From positions 1 to 36,211 of the forward strand of contig WSNO01000025.1 in the NCBI GenBank assembly GCA_009773415.1: a stretch of 36,211 nucleotides of DNA, in the 5' to 3' direction. Shown here in pieces: positions 1 to 7,854 of the stretch (the stretch's first letter is position 1; every line of letters begins with the position of its first letter). The DNA comes from Nitrospirota bacterium (GTDB lineage Bacteria > Nitrospirota > Thermodesulfovibrionia > Thermodesulfovibrionales > Dissulfurispiraceae). The translations under genes and the position numbers were made by a program. The notes below the pieces were generated by a model, which was not told where the DNA came from, made no database searches, and saw only the letters and a list, made by a program, of their open reading frames with translations.

Positions 1-397
1 GATGAATGCTCCGCTTGCGCCCTTTCTGCCAATCGCCACTTTGTAGCAGGATCGTACGCAGGGTCTCTTTGCTCAGAACTATCCCTTCATGCTCCCCTAT
101 CTTCTCTGCCGCCAGGGTCGGGCCAAAGCCGATATATCGTTGGCGGTAGATGCTTATTGCCTGTGCTCGTTGCTCTGGACTCAAACCATGGTTGGAACTG
201 CGACCCCGCAGTCGGTGCACTAAACCGCTCGCCCCCTCTGCCTGATATCGCTTGCCTAATCGCCGAACCTGTCGCATGCTCAGTTTTAACAGTTCCGCCG
301 CACGGTGCTGATCTATCTGTCCCTCTAAATATCGCTCTATGACATGAAGCCGCCTGAAGTCCTTTTGACTCATTGGTACTCTGTCCTCTCTTGCCAT
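1..397 (-). CDS. Transposase, ISNCY-family-like, N-terminal part (runs off window)
   Basis: Reading the minus strand from ATG at 397 gives an uninterrupted frame that leaves the window at position 1, so only about 132 residues are visible. The N-terminus is a helix-turn-helix of the kind that opens ISNCY transposases: the stretch includes AAELLKLSMRQVRRLGKRYQ, then GLVHRLRGRSSN, a linker rich in Arg and Gln, and then YIGFGPTLAAEKIGEHEGI and SKETLRTILL, a second helical DNA-binding segment. The DDE catalytic domain would lie beyond the edge. A GAGGGGG ribosome site sits about 8 nt before ATG 397; an in-frame ATG at 373 is an alternative start. The gene shows no frameshift in the visible part. 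Confidence 0.75.
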   Translation of the reverse strand, partial: MAREDRVPMSQKDFRRLHVIERYLEGQIDQHRAAELLKLSMRQVRRLGKRYQAEGASGLVHRLRGRSSNHGLSPEQRAQAISIYRQRYIGFGPTLAAEKIGEHEGIVLSKETLRTILLQSGDWQKGRKRSIH

Positions 398-439
398 GAC
401 GCCCCCTCTCTCTCAAGAGGTCATCCTATCAGCTTATGA

Positions 440-480
440 GGACATTTCTACTTTGCCCACTTCGGACATTATCACTTTGC
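440..480. repeat. Two 17-bp direct repeats at the IS end
   Basis: On the minus strand the units are GCAAAGTGATAATGTCC (464-480) and GCAAAGTAGAAATGTCC (440-456). They differ at three positions and are spaced 24 bp start to start. They lie between the transposase start and the IS terminus and are probably transposase-binding sites; the same region probably carries the transposase promoter. Confidence 0.6.
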
Positions 481-487
481 TGTTACA

Positions 488-525
488 GGCTCAGGCCGGC
501 AAAGTCCGAAGTGCCGGCATGAGCC
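488..525 (-). terminator. Hairpin downstream of the FMN dehydrogenase gene
   Basis: GGCTCAGGCCGGC (488-500) pairs with GCCGGCATGAGCC (513-525) in 12 of 13 positions around a 12-nt loop. It lies 20 bp after the stop codon of the minus-strand dehydrogenase gene. On that strand the next bases are the IS end rather than a T run, so the U tract of the terminator seems to have been replaced by the insertion. Confidence 0.6.
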
Positions 526-544
526 ACATAACACGCGTGGCCGA

Positions 545-1558
545 CTAAAACAGAATGTCGCGACTTACCTTCTTGACGTCGGACGTTCCGGTCAGCACCA
601 TTGCACCGACCAGCTCATTTTTCATCTTGTTGAGCAACAAGGCCACCCCGTCCCTGCCTCCGCCGAAGGCTCCGACAATGAGAGGACGCCCCACAAGCAC
701 AGCATCGGCGCCGAGGGCCAGAAGCTTCAGCACATCGGCACCGCTCCGCACGCCGCCGTCACACAGGATGGTCACCTTGCCCCTCACCTTCTCCGCTATT
801 GAGGAAAGCACGTCTGCAGCGCCCGGCGTGCAATCGAGAACACGCCCTCCATGATTGGAGACGACAATCGCAGCGGCACCGCATTCGGCGGCAATCTCTG
901 CTTCATCCGGGGTCATAATGCCCTTGACGATGAATGGCAGCGAGGTCGATGAAATCACCTCTTTCAGTTCATTCCTGGTCTTCGGACTGACCGGCTGTCC
1001 TTTCAATGCCATGGTAATCAGGCCGGCGCCGTCAACATCCATTCCGACTGCAAGAGCGCCGATTTCTTCAGCATGACGAATACGTTTAATGATTTCCTCC
1101 TGGCCGCGGGGCTTGATAACCGGCACGCCCTGTCCTCCGGCCGCCTTGACAGCCTTGCAGCCCCCATCATACATAACAGGATCAGCACCGTCCCCAATCA
1201 TGCCGAGCGAACCGGCCTGAAGGGCTCCTCCAATCCAGACATCGGCAAAGGCTTCTTCCGCCATCTTTCCGCCCATGTTATAGGAGACGCCGGTAATCGG
1301 CGCAGCGAGAATAGGCATTGCCAGCGACTGTCCCCAGAGTGAAAGCGTTGTATCGGTTGTTCTCACGCTGTGCAGCGTTCTCAGGTTGAAGTGATGACGG
1401 GCAAGCGCTTCGAGATTGCCCTTGAAGGCGCTTCCTGTTCCGGTGCCTCCCATGCCGGGAACCTCCCCTGCACAGGCTCGTCCATCGCAGACCGGGCAGA
1501 CCCGGCAATACGGCTGCAGCTGCTCTTTCGCAGTTTTTTTAATTGTTGCAAGATCCAT
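545..1558 (-). CDS. FMN-dependent alpha-hydroxy-acid dehydrogenase with Cys-rich N-terminus
   Basis: The 337-residue protein belongs to the FMN-dependent alpha-hydroxy-acid dehydrogenase family (lactate/glycolate oxidase type), which oxidises 2-hydroxy acids to 2-keto acids. The TIM-barrel motifs are present: the catalytic His/Arg segment SNHGGRVLDCTPGAADVL, and the phosphate-binding segment DGGVRSGADVLKLLALGADA followed by VGRPL. Residues 18-29 carry four cysteines (C18, C21, C24, C29; CxxCxxCxxxxC), absent from classical LldD or glycolate oxidase but seen in a bacterial subfamily annotated as alpha-hydroxy-acid oxidizing protein. It has no signal peptide or membrane segment, so it should be cytoplasmic. 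I chose ATG 1558 because an AGGAGA site lies just upstream; an upstream ATG at 1618 lacks one. It is transcribed alone or after the binding protein, with a hairpin in between. The exact substrate is not readable; L-lactate is plausible given the permease and oxidase nearby. Confidence 0.85.
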   Translation of the reverse strand: MDLATIKKTAKEQLQPYCRVCPVCDGRACAGEVPGMGGTGTGSAFKGNLEALARHHFNLRTLHSVRTTDTTLSLWGQSLAMPILAAPITGVSYNMGGKMAEEAFADVWIGGALQAGSLGMIGDGADPVMYDGGCKAVKAAGGQGVPVIKPRGQEEIIKRIRHAEEIGALAVGMDVDGAGLITMALKGQPVSPKTRNELKEVISSTSLPFIVKGIMTPDEAEIAAECGAAAIVVSNHGGRVLDCTPGAADVLSSIAEKVRGKVTILCDGGVRSGADVLKLLALGADAVLVGRPLIVGAFGGGRDGVALLLNKMKNELVGAMVLTGTSDVKKVSRDILF

Positions 1559-1620
1559 AGAAACTTCTCCTGTTCGCAATAAAATCTGTTTCAGCGCGAA
1601 AACGCCCGATTGCGGCATGA

Positions 1621-1665
1621 AAAGACCTGCTGTCTTCCCCGGAACGGGTCCGGAGCAAAGCAGGT
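1621..1665 (-). terminator. Compound hairpin between binding-protein and dehydrogenase genes
   Basis: ACCTGCT (1625-1631) pairs with AGCAGGT (1659-1665), enclosing a second CCGG/CCGG stem (1639-1642 with 1650-1653). On the minus strand it is followed by CTTTTC. It falls between the stop of the binding-protein gene and the start of the dehydrogenase gene and may end or attenuate transcription there. Confidence 0.4.
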
Positions 1666-1691
1666 ATGTTACGACGAATGCACCTGTGCGC

Positions 1692-2801
1692 TTAAAGCCG
1701 CTTGTATATGAGGATTGCGGCTCCCATGGTCAGAAGAACCATCAGAAAGCCAACCCCCCAGATGAACGTCCTTGAAACCGCAACGTTCGCACCCGGCTGG
1801 TTCATCACAATGCTTCCCGGCGGAAGTTTTGCGCGGTCAATTTTGAAGCGAGCCATCTGCACATAATCAAACATGTATTTGTTCGGGCTTTCCATGAGCA
1901 CCGGAATAGCATCCGGTGAGGTTCCCCTGAGAACCCGATTCAGCATATCGCCCGCGGCCTTCCCCTGATAGAAGCCTGACGTAAGCATACCGCCGACGAT
2001 GCCATGTTGAAGATTAAAGTCCCACAGACCATACATCGGCACCTTACTGGCATCCGATACCATCTTGGTGCTTTCGCTGAACTCAAAAAAATTGCCGGCT
2101 TTGTCTTTCTGGAAGACGGTTATAAGCACGAGACTGTCGGCGGTGAGACTTGAGACCGTTTCGAGAATCTTGCTCATTTCGATGTCTTCAAGCCAGAGGA
2201 ACTCCACCTTGCCCTGATACTTCGGCATAATCTGATTGAACTTTTCACGAACAACTTTGCCGGTCGTCGTCGTGTCATTCACGACATAGATTTTTTTCGC
2301 GCCGGGATGCAGAGAAATCATCAAATCAAGGGTTGCCTGTACGTCGGCATCTTCATTTACGCCGGTGATGCCCTTCTGCCCGCCGAGCTTTTCCGGAGTA
2401 AACCAGTTGATTCCGGTGAAAATTACCGGGACATTCGGAAACATCTTGTCGCGGTTTCTTCGCAGAAAGCCAAGCGCGTCGTCGTCCGAAACGACAATCG
2501 CGTCGAAATTCACTCCTTTGAATTTTGTTTTGTAGAAATCATCCAGACCCCTCTGATACGTTTCTCCCGGATTCCGTTTTGTATCGAGATAGTCAATGTA
2601 AACCTTTACCTTGCTTGCGTCGATGACCGACATGATTCCTTTTGTAATATCATTTGTCCACTGATAGCCGTCATGATAGGCATTGAGAACAAGAACATTC
2701 TTCTGCTCGGCGGCTGATGCCATTGAGACGAAGACCAGAAGCATCAGAACAAGGCCAAAAATAAATACGCTCCTGCTTTTTCCGGAGATTCCATGAACCA
2801 T
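1692..2801 (-). CDS. ABC-type substrate-binding-like periplasmic sensor with C-terminal membrane anchor
   Basis: The 369-residue protein has a Sec signal peptide (hydrophobic FIFGLVLMLLVFVSMASA, then AEQK) and a periplasmic domain of the ABC_sub_bind type (PF04392-like). Typical fold segments are NVLVLNAYHDGYQWTNDITK, FDAIVVSDDDALGFL, VPVIFTGINWF and GAKKIYVVNDTTTTGK. Unlike soluble binding proteins it ends in one predicted transmembrane helix (WGVGFLMVLLTMGAAILIY) followed only by KRL. That layout is the sensory half of a membrane receptor with no cytoplasmic output domain. I chose ATG 2801, preceded by AAGGAAAGGGG; the longer reading from 2876 has no site and would bury the signal peptide. 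The chemoreceptor gene lies 132 bp upstream on the same strand. No ABC permease or ATPase genes are nearby, so a sensing role is more likely than transport. The ligand is unknown. Confidence 0.75.
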   Translation of the reverse strand: MVHGISGKSRSVFIFGLVLMLLVFVSMASAAEQKNVLVLNAYHDGYQWTNDITKGIMSVIDASKVKVYIDYLDTKRNPGETYQRGLDDFYKTKFKGVNFDAIVVSDDDALGFLRRNRDKMFPNVPVIFTGINWFTPEKLGGQKGITGVNEDADVQATLDLMISLHPGAKKIYVVNDTTTTGKVVREKFNQIMPKYQGKVEFLWLEDIEMSKILETVSSLTADSLVLITVFQKDKAGNFFEFSESTKMVSDASKVPMYGLWDFNLQHGIVGGMLTSGFYQGKAAGDMLNRVLRGTSPDAIPVLMESPNKYMFDYVQMARFKIDRAKLPPGSIVMNQPGANVAVSRTFIWGVGFLMVLLTMGAAILIYKRL

Positions 2802-2933
2802 TGGCAACCCCTTTCCTTCTCTTAAATCTGCAGTCGTTGCATGCCCGTGAAACGAAGCAGAATTAGTATACTCCATATGATGTCAAGAATCCACAAATTT
2901 CCCGGGGACCGCTTGTCTCAGGAGCCAGACAAG

Positions 2934-4703
2934 TTATTGCAAAAATCGCTCCGGCTTGTATCCGGTAACAATCGCTCCCCAGTGTCGGCCGTTCACATGG
3001 ATCGGCATGGAGAGATCGTTCAGAATCTCTCCGGTGTCACGCATGTAGGTCTGAAACAGGAACGGTTGTGTGTTTTTCGAACGCCTCTTTTCGGTTTCGA
3101 CATTGAAAAAAATGCGCTGATGGCGGCTATTCAGAAGATCAACTTTCGGATCCCCGGTCATCGCATCTCTCGCGCCTTTGTGATGAATCGTCAGATAGCC
3201 GTTTGTATCGAGCGGCACGGCATAAATTGAATTCAGATCTGCTCGCGCTTCATCAACCAGCTGCGCAAATTCGTGATAAAAGATATTCGCATACTCAGTC
3301 AGGTACTTTTGCGGATTCGTATTCGGCACCGGCTTGTAGTTTTGATCGAAGACATTCACGCCGCGGTTCGCAATTTCCAGAATCTTGTTCTGCATGATAT
3401 CCCGCCACTTCCCGACTTTATCCACCGTTGCCTCAAGCTCATTATTGCCGGTCTTGAAGTGAGACACCACCTCCAGCAGTTTTTCGGTTGCGCGGTTCAT
3501 ATTCTGGGAGAAGCCTTTCGATTCATCGAGACGACCGGCGACCTCTCCGCTCAGACCGTGAATATCCTGCACCTGCCGGTGAATCTCGGCATTTGTCATG
3601 GAAAGCTCTTCAATGGCTGATGCGGTACCGGAAAGCTGCATGCTGTTCTGTTCAAAATCATGAACGAGTGTGTCGAAGTGCTGTGAGGTGCGGTCAATCG
3701 TCCCCTCGGCCTGCTTCATGTTGTCATTGATGCCGCCAATCTCCTGGGAGGTCTGACGCACTTGCTTGAGCATCTCGTTGATATTTTGAGAAATCTCTTC
3801 TGTCGCATTCTTGACGCGCTCAGCAAGTTTCCGCACCTCGTCTGCAACGACCGAAAAACCCCGGCCCGCATCGCCTGCGCGGGCCGCCTCAATCGCCGCA
3901 TTCAGGGCCAGCAGGTTGGTCTGGTCGGAAATGTCCTCAATCAGCCGGACAATGTCCTTGATGCGCTCTGACTTCTTGTTCAGGTCGGAAACCGTCTCTG
4001 TAAATGCGGCAAGCCGGTCGGTTGTGGTCCTGATGCTTGCCGTGATGCCGCCGAGTTCTTCGCGGGCGCCGCGGGCGGTTTCAAGATGTTCGGCCGTTGT
4101 CAGTGAAATATGCTGCGTAGTCTGCGATACATCATTGACTGCCTGAGTAATGTCCCCGCTCGTGCGGAAGATAATGTCGGCAAGTTCCCCCTGCCGTCTG
4201 GCGCTCTCGGATGAGACGGTTGTAAGCTTTGCGGTGCGCGTCGAGTCGACAGCAATAGAAAGTCCGAGTTGTTTTGACTCGGCGAGTATCCGCCGAATGG
4301 AACCGGCAAATTCATTAAAGCTGTTTGCAAGCTGACCTATCTCGTCATGCGTATGAAGATGAATATCCTGCGAAAAATCGCCGCTTTTAAGTGTATCTGA
4401 TATCTTCTGCAGCGAGTCCCGCACGGAAAACCTGACCATGTAATAGGCCATCAGGCCGAAAGCCGATGCGAGAACCGGCAGAACAATGGAGAGTGTTTGT
4501 AGCAGAGACATGGCGCCCAGCGCGCTCTCCTTCGCGGCTATGTCAAGCGAAGAAGCGCTGATGACATCCCTCAGAGAACCGCCATGCAGCCAGATAAAGC
4601 CGGACAAGATCAGGAGCAATAACCATATGGGAGCGATACAGCCGAGAATTTTTTTCGTAAACGTATTAAATAGCGCCTTTTCCAACAAGTTCACTGCGCT
4701 CAT
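2934..4703 (-). CDS. Methyl-accepting chemotaxis protein with minimal ectodomain and C-terminal sensor domain
   Basis: The 589-residue chemoreceptor has two transmembrane helices (about residues 19-39 and 71-92) separated by only about 30 periplasmic residues. These are followed by a HAMP-like region (about 93-145) and a long coiled-coil signalling domain. The conserved hairpin tip is clear ([19 protein letters not shown], then [17 protein letters not shown]), which binds CheA and CheW. After the signalling domain, residues about 470-589 form an extra cytoplasmic domain with a W-[RK] start, a [17 protein letters not shown] segment and the ending [21 protein letters not shown]. This C-terminal Cache/PAS-like module is known from many environmental MCPs. 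ATG 4703 has a GGAGG site at good spacing. Normal ligand sensing through a periplasmic domain seems impossible, so input must come through the C-terminal domain or through a partner such as the adjacent anchored binding protein. Confidence 0.9.
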   Translation of the reverse strand: MSAVNLLEKALFNTFTKKILGCIAPIWLLLLILSGFIWLHGGSLRDVISASSLDIAAKESALGAMSLLQTLSIVLPVLASAFGLMAYYMVRFSVRDSLQKISDTLKSGDFSQDIHLHTHDEIGQLANSFNEFAGSIRRILAESKQLGLSIAVDSTRTAKLTTVSSESARRQGELADIIFRTSGDITQAVNDVSQTTQHISLTTAEHLETARGAREELGGITASIRTTTDRLAAFTETVSDLNKKSERIKDIVRLIEDISDQTNLLALNAAIEAARAGDAGRGFSVVADEVRKLAERVKNATEEISQNINEMLKQVRQTSQEIGGINDNMKQAEGTIDRTSQHFDTLVHDFEQNSMQLSGTASAIEELSMTNAEIHRQVQDIHGLSGEVAGRLDESKGFSQNMNRATEKLLEVVSHFKTGNNELEATVDKVGKWRDIMQNKILEIANRGVNVFDQNYKPVPNTNPQKYLTEYANIFYHEFAQLVDEARADLNSIYAVPLDTNGYLTIHHKGARDAMTGDPKVDLLNSRHQRIFFNVETEKRRSKNTQPFLFQTYMRDTGEILNDLSMPIHVNGRHWGAIVTGYKPERFLQ

Positions 4704-4750
4704 TGCGAATCCTCCGGGAATAATCGGTTAATAGTATTTTGACGGCGATA

Positions 4751-4756
4751 ATTATA
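4751..4756 (-). promoter_or_regulatory. Candidate -10 element for the chemoreceptor gene
   Basis: On the minus strand TATAAT occurs about 48 bp before the chemoreceptor start and downstream of the glcF terminator. No convincing -35 is visible at 16-18 bp. The chemoreceptor needs its own promoter because a strong terminator separates it from glcDF. Confidence 0.3.
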
Positions 4757-4914
4757 TGCGGCGCTCAAAAATAAGCATCTCCATGAATGCTGAGTTCTGC
4801 GTCCTCCTCAAAAAACTGCTCCCACCGGCTCTCACTCCTGATTCCTGAACCGCTTGCTCATAAAACGAACCGGCTCAGCATCACCATGCAGCTTCGATTG
4901 GAGCTTCTTTCCGG

Positions 4915-4945
4915 AAAAAACGGGCGGCGAAACGGCCGCCGCCCG
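4915..4945 (-). terminator. Rho-independent terminator of the glcD-glcF transcript
   Basis: CGGGCGGCG (4921-4929) and CGCCGCCCG (4937-4945) form a perfect 9-bp GC stem with a 7-nt loop. On the minus strand it is followed by six T residues (4915-4920). It begins about 30 bp after the glcF stop codon. Confidence 0.85.
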
Positions 4946-4973
4946 AACCTGTCAATACAGTGCTCTGCCGAAC

Positions 4974-6302
4974 CTACTCTTTTTTGCCGTCTTTCTTTTC
5001 TTTCCGATACGACTCGGCTAGCAGCGAGATGTAATGCGTGCCTTTCTGCCCCTTGCCGAACTGCTCAATGCCGTCGATAATCTGAATCAGGCACCCCGGA
5101 CAGGCGGTAACCGCCATATCAGCCTTCGTCTTGTTGATGTCCTCGATCTTCCGTTTCAGAATCCCGGTCGAAGTATCATAATGTGTCAGGTTGTACGTGC
5201 CTCCGCTGCCGCAGCAGGCATCCGGCTTTGACATTTCCCTGAACGTCACGCCCGGGATGCTCTTGATGATCTCGCGCGGCTCGCTGAATACCTTCATCGT
5301 CTTCTTCAGATGGCAGGAATCATGATAGGTGACCGTTGCATTGACCTCGCCTTCCGGCTTTCTGAAGTCGATCTTCTTCATAAGGAACGTCGAAATCTCT
5401 ATGCTCTTTCCAGACCACTTCTCGACCTTGTCCGCATATGCCGCATCGCCCTTCAGCATCTCTTTGTATTCATGCGACAGTGTCGACGCGCAGGAGCCGC
5501 AACCGAAAATGACGTAGTCGGCGTTGGTCTTGTCGAGTGCGTCAAGATTCGCCTTTGCCATCTCGCGTGCAGTCTTCACATCGCCGTGCGCAAATACTGC
5601 AACACCGCAGCAGTGCTGATCCCTCGGAATAACAACATTGACATCGTTCTTCTTCAGAACGGTTACTATGTCCTTGCCGAACTGCGGATAAATGTAGTTG
5701 ATGGAACAGCCGGTGAAAAATGCAACAGTTGCCTTCGGATTCTTGACGGTCACTTTCTCCGGCGCCTGGCTCCGAAACGGCGTTGCACTAAGCTCAGGCA
5801 GAACACGCTTTCGGTCAAGAATGCCGACCGGGAAGCGGAGCTGACGGCCCTGCCCGCTCGGAATCTGCTTCATGAACAGGCCCTGAAAAGCTCCGCCGGC
5901 CCGCATGCCGAGGTCAAACAGAGGCTTGTAGTTATGAAGCAGCTTGAAGATATTCTTTTTGACCGGATGCAGGCCCTTTTTCTTTACTATTGCGGCGCGG
6001 AGGGCGAAGATAATCTTGTCGAGATTCACCTTCGGCGGGCAGTTCTGCATGCATGACTTGCAGACGAGACAGTTGAAAATATGCTCGTACATGTCCGGAT
6101 CGTCGATGTCGAGCTTGCCGTCTATAATAGCCTGCGCAAGCGCAATCTTGCCGCGGGCAACGCCCGCCTCGGTCTTTTCGGTGATAAACACCGGACAGAC
6201 CGCCATACAGTTGCCGCAGCGCATGCACTGCTCGAGCTCCTTCTCGATGAGCTTGAACTCGTCGTAAATGGTTTCTTCGTTCAGTTCAGTTGCCGTGGAC
6301 AT
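4974..6302 (-). CDS. glcF: GlcF-type (Fe-S) subunit of glycolate/D-lactate oxidase
   Basis: The 442-residue protein is the iron-sulfur partner of an FAD 2-hydroxy-acid dehydrogenase, passing electrons to a membrane or soluble acceptor. The N-terminus has two 4Fe-4S motifs, CMRCGNCMAVCP (about residues 26-37) and CLVCKSCMQNCP. Two CCG (cysteine-rich) domains follow: the first has FFTGCSINYIYP and later HCCGVAVFAHGD; the second has SCHLKKTMKVF, ACCGSGGTYN and CPGCLIQI. The tail is Lys-rich. There is no membrane helix. The start at 6302 lies 3 bp after the stop of the FAD subunit gene, with GAGGTG at good distance, so the two are translated together. Glycolate and D-lactate oxidases of this class cannot be told apart from sequence alone; the lactate permease upstream favours D-lactate. 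Confidence 0.88.
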   Translation of the reverse strand: MSTATELNEETIYDEFKLIEKELEQCMRCGNCMAVCPVFITEKTEAGVARGKIALAQAIIDGKLDIDDPDMYEHIFNCLVCKSCMQNCPPKVNLDKIIFALRAAIVKKKGLHPVKKNIFKLLHNYKPLFDLGMRAGGAFQGLFMKQIPSGQGRQLRFPVGILDRKRVLPELSATPFRSQAPEKVTVKNPKATVAFFTGCSINYIYPQFGKDIVTVLKKNDVNVVIPRDQHCCGVAVFAHGDVKTAREMAKANLDALDKTNADYVIFGCGSCASTLSHEYKEMLKGDAAYADKVEKWSGKSIEISTFLMKKIDFRKPEGEVNATVTYHDSCHLKKTMKVFSEPREIIKSIPGVTFREMSKPDACCGSGGTYNLTHYDTSTGILKRKIEDINKTKADMAVTACPGCLIQIIDGIEQFGKGQKGTHYISLLAESYRKEKKDGKKE

Positions 6303-6305
6303 GCC

Positions 6306-7700
6306 CTACACCTCTTTCGCCGGTACCATTTTGCCCGGATTCATGATGCCCTTCGGGTCAAATGCATTCTTGATGGTCCTCATCATGTCAAGACCGCTCT
6401 GACCGAGTTCATCCTTGAGATAGGCCATCTTTGCTATGCCGATCCCGTGCTCCCCTGAAAGGGTGCCGCCCATGCTGAGCGCTGCGGCAAAGATCTCATC
6501 GACCGCCCTGTGTACGCGCTCCATCTCTTCCTTGTTCTTTGCATCGGCGAGAATCGTGGGGTGAAGGTTGCCGTCACCGGCGTGGCCGAAGGTGCCGATG
6601 TTGAGCTGGTACTTTTCGCCAATCTTCTGAATCTCCATAAGCATGTCGGTCAGGCGTGAACGCGGAACGGTTGCGTCCTCAAGAACAGTGGTCGGGCTGA
6701 GCTGCGCCAGTGCCGGCAGTGCCGCGCGGCGGGCTGCCCAGAGCTTGTCTCTTTCCGTATCCGTTTCGGCCACCCTCAGTTCCCCACTATTCTTTTTCAC
6801 AACTTCGACCACCGCGGCTGCCTCTGCGTCAACAGCATCCTTTGCCATGCCGTCAACTTCTATCAATAGCAGCGCTGCATACCCGGTTGGCAAGCCGACC
6901 TTCGCATAATTCTCGACGGTCTCCATAGTCTTGGCATCCATGATTTCAAGGGTAGCAGGAATGACATGCGCCTTGATAATGCCCTGAACCGTGTTGCCTG
7001 CATCAGCGAGATTCTTGTAGAGGGCAAGCATCGTCTTTCTAAACTTCGGCGCCGGAATAAGCTTAGCGGTGATTTCGGTCACCATACCGAGCGTGCCTTC
7101 AGAGCCGACAAACAGCGCAGCAAAGTCGTATGCAGTGACGTTCTTCACCGTTTTACCGCCGAACTTCACGAGATCGCCATTCGGAAGGACAACCTGCATG
7201 CCCATGACATAATGCTTGGTAACGCCGTACTTCAGCCCACGGAGACCGCCCGCACACTCCGCCACCGTTCCTGCCATAGTCGCAGTAGCGACCGTACCGG
7301 GGTCCGGCGGGTAGATGAGGCCGTGTGCGGCAACCGCCGAGTTCAGATCCGCCACAATCACACCGGCCTGCACCGTCGCGGTGAGGTTGTCGGCATCAAC
7401 TTCCAGAATCTTGTCCATGCGCTGCACCCCGAGCACAATACCTTTCTTGAGCGGGATCGTACCGCCGCTAAGGTTCGTTCCGGAGCCGCGCGGATAGATT
7501 GGCGTGCTGGTTTCATTCGCCAGCTTTACAATCTGCACCACCTCTTCGGTGGTAGCGGGAAGTACCACCACATCCGGCATCTCAGTCTGCGTATCCGCCG
7601 TTGCGTCATAACTGTAAGAGATGAGATCCGCCTTTTTCGTCAACACATTTTTTTCACCAACGATCTTTTCGAGCCGTTCAATGACTGCCTTATCCAACAT
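6306..7700 (-). CDS. glcD: GlcD-type FAD-linked 2-hydroxy-acid dehydrogenase subunit
   Basis: The 464-residue flavoprotein is of the GlcD/D-lactate dehydrogenase (VAO/PCMH) family. The FAD-binding PCMH region is marked by VVLPATTEEVVQIVKLANE, YPRGSGTNLSGGTIPLKKGI and PPDPGTVATATMAGTVAECA. The C-terminal FAD-oxidase domain contains GTFGHAGDGNLHPTILAD, with the conserved His residues near the flavin, and SGEHGIGIAKM. It oxidises D-lactate or glycolate and hands electrons to the GlcF subunit encoded next. ATG 7700 is preceded by AAAGGAGAG. The upstream permease gene ends 154 bp before it, with a GC-rich hairpin in between, so it may be partly uncoupled from the permease. Confidence 0.9.
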   Translation of the reverse strand: MLDKAVIERLEKIVGEKNVLTKKADLISYSYDATADTQTEMPDVVVLPATTEEVVQIVKLANETSTPIYPRGSGTNLSGGTIPLKKGIVLGVQRMDKILEVDADNLTATVQAGVIVADLNSAVAAHGLIYPPDPGTVATATMAGTVAECAGGLRGLKYGVTKHYVMGMQVVLPNGDLVKFGGKTVKNVTAYDFAALFVGSEGTLGMVTEITAKLIPAPKFRKTMLALYKNLADAGNTVQGIIKAHVIPATLEIMDAKTMETVENYAKVGLPTGYAALLLIEVDGMAKDAVDAEAAAVVEVVKKNSGELRVAETDTERDKLWAARRAALPALAQLSPTTVLEDATVPRSRLTDMLMEIQKIGEKYQLNIGTFGHAGDGNLHPTILADAKNKEEMERVHRAVDEIFAAALSMGGTLSGEHGIGIAKMAYLKDELGQSGLDMMRTIKNAFDPKGIMNPGKMVPAKEV

Positions 7701-7823
7701 TCTGCTCTCCTTTCTCCATACTCTTTTATTTATGTTATCGGTCTCTATTAAGGCCATCGCCTGTAATATGCATCATCATGATTTCTGCTGAGAGGACTCT
7801 GTCTTTCGTGCGTCAAGAAATCA

Positions 7824-7847
7824 GGAGGGCGGGAACCCCCGCCCTCC
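7824..7847 (-). terminator. Hairpin between lactate permease and glcD
   Basis: GGAGGGCGGG (7824-7833) and CCCGCCCTCC (7838-7847) form a perfect 10-bp stem with a 4-nt loop, 7 bp after the permease stop codon. The minus-strand sequence after it is TGATTTCTT, only moderately T-rich. It may therefore be a leaky terminator or an mRNA 3' stabiliser that sets different levels of permease and oxidase. Confidence 0.6.
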
Positions 7848-7854
7848 CTTTATT

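Larger units (their letters stand above)
1..487 (-). mobile_element. Insertion sequence, ISNCY-like, right (5') end only
   Basis: The left edge of the window holds the 5' part of a transposase gene on the minus strand plus about 90 bp of non-coding IS end. The outer boundary is placed at 487, where the minus strand reads TGTAACAG, followed inward by two 17-bp direct repeats (440-456 and 464-480). A short TGT-type terminus with internal tandem repeats is typical of transposase-binding IS ends. The other end lies outside the window, so no inverted-repeat partner or target duplication can be checked. The boundary is inferred from the adjoining host hairpin, which starts at 488. Confidence 0.7.

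Noticed and set aside
87-416. 109-residue minus-strand frame as the IS gene
   Set aside because: A different minus-strand frame, open to the window edge, gives clear helix-turn-helix transposase sequence.
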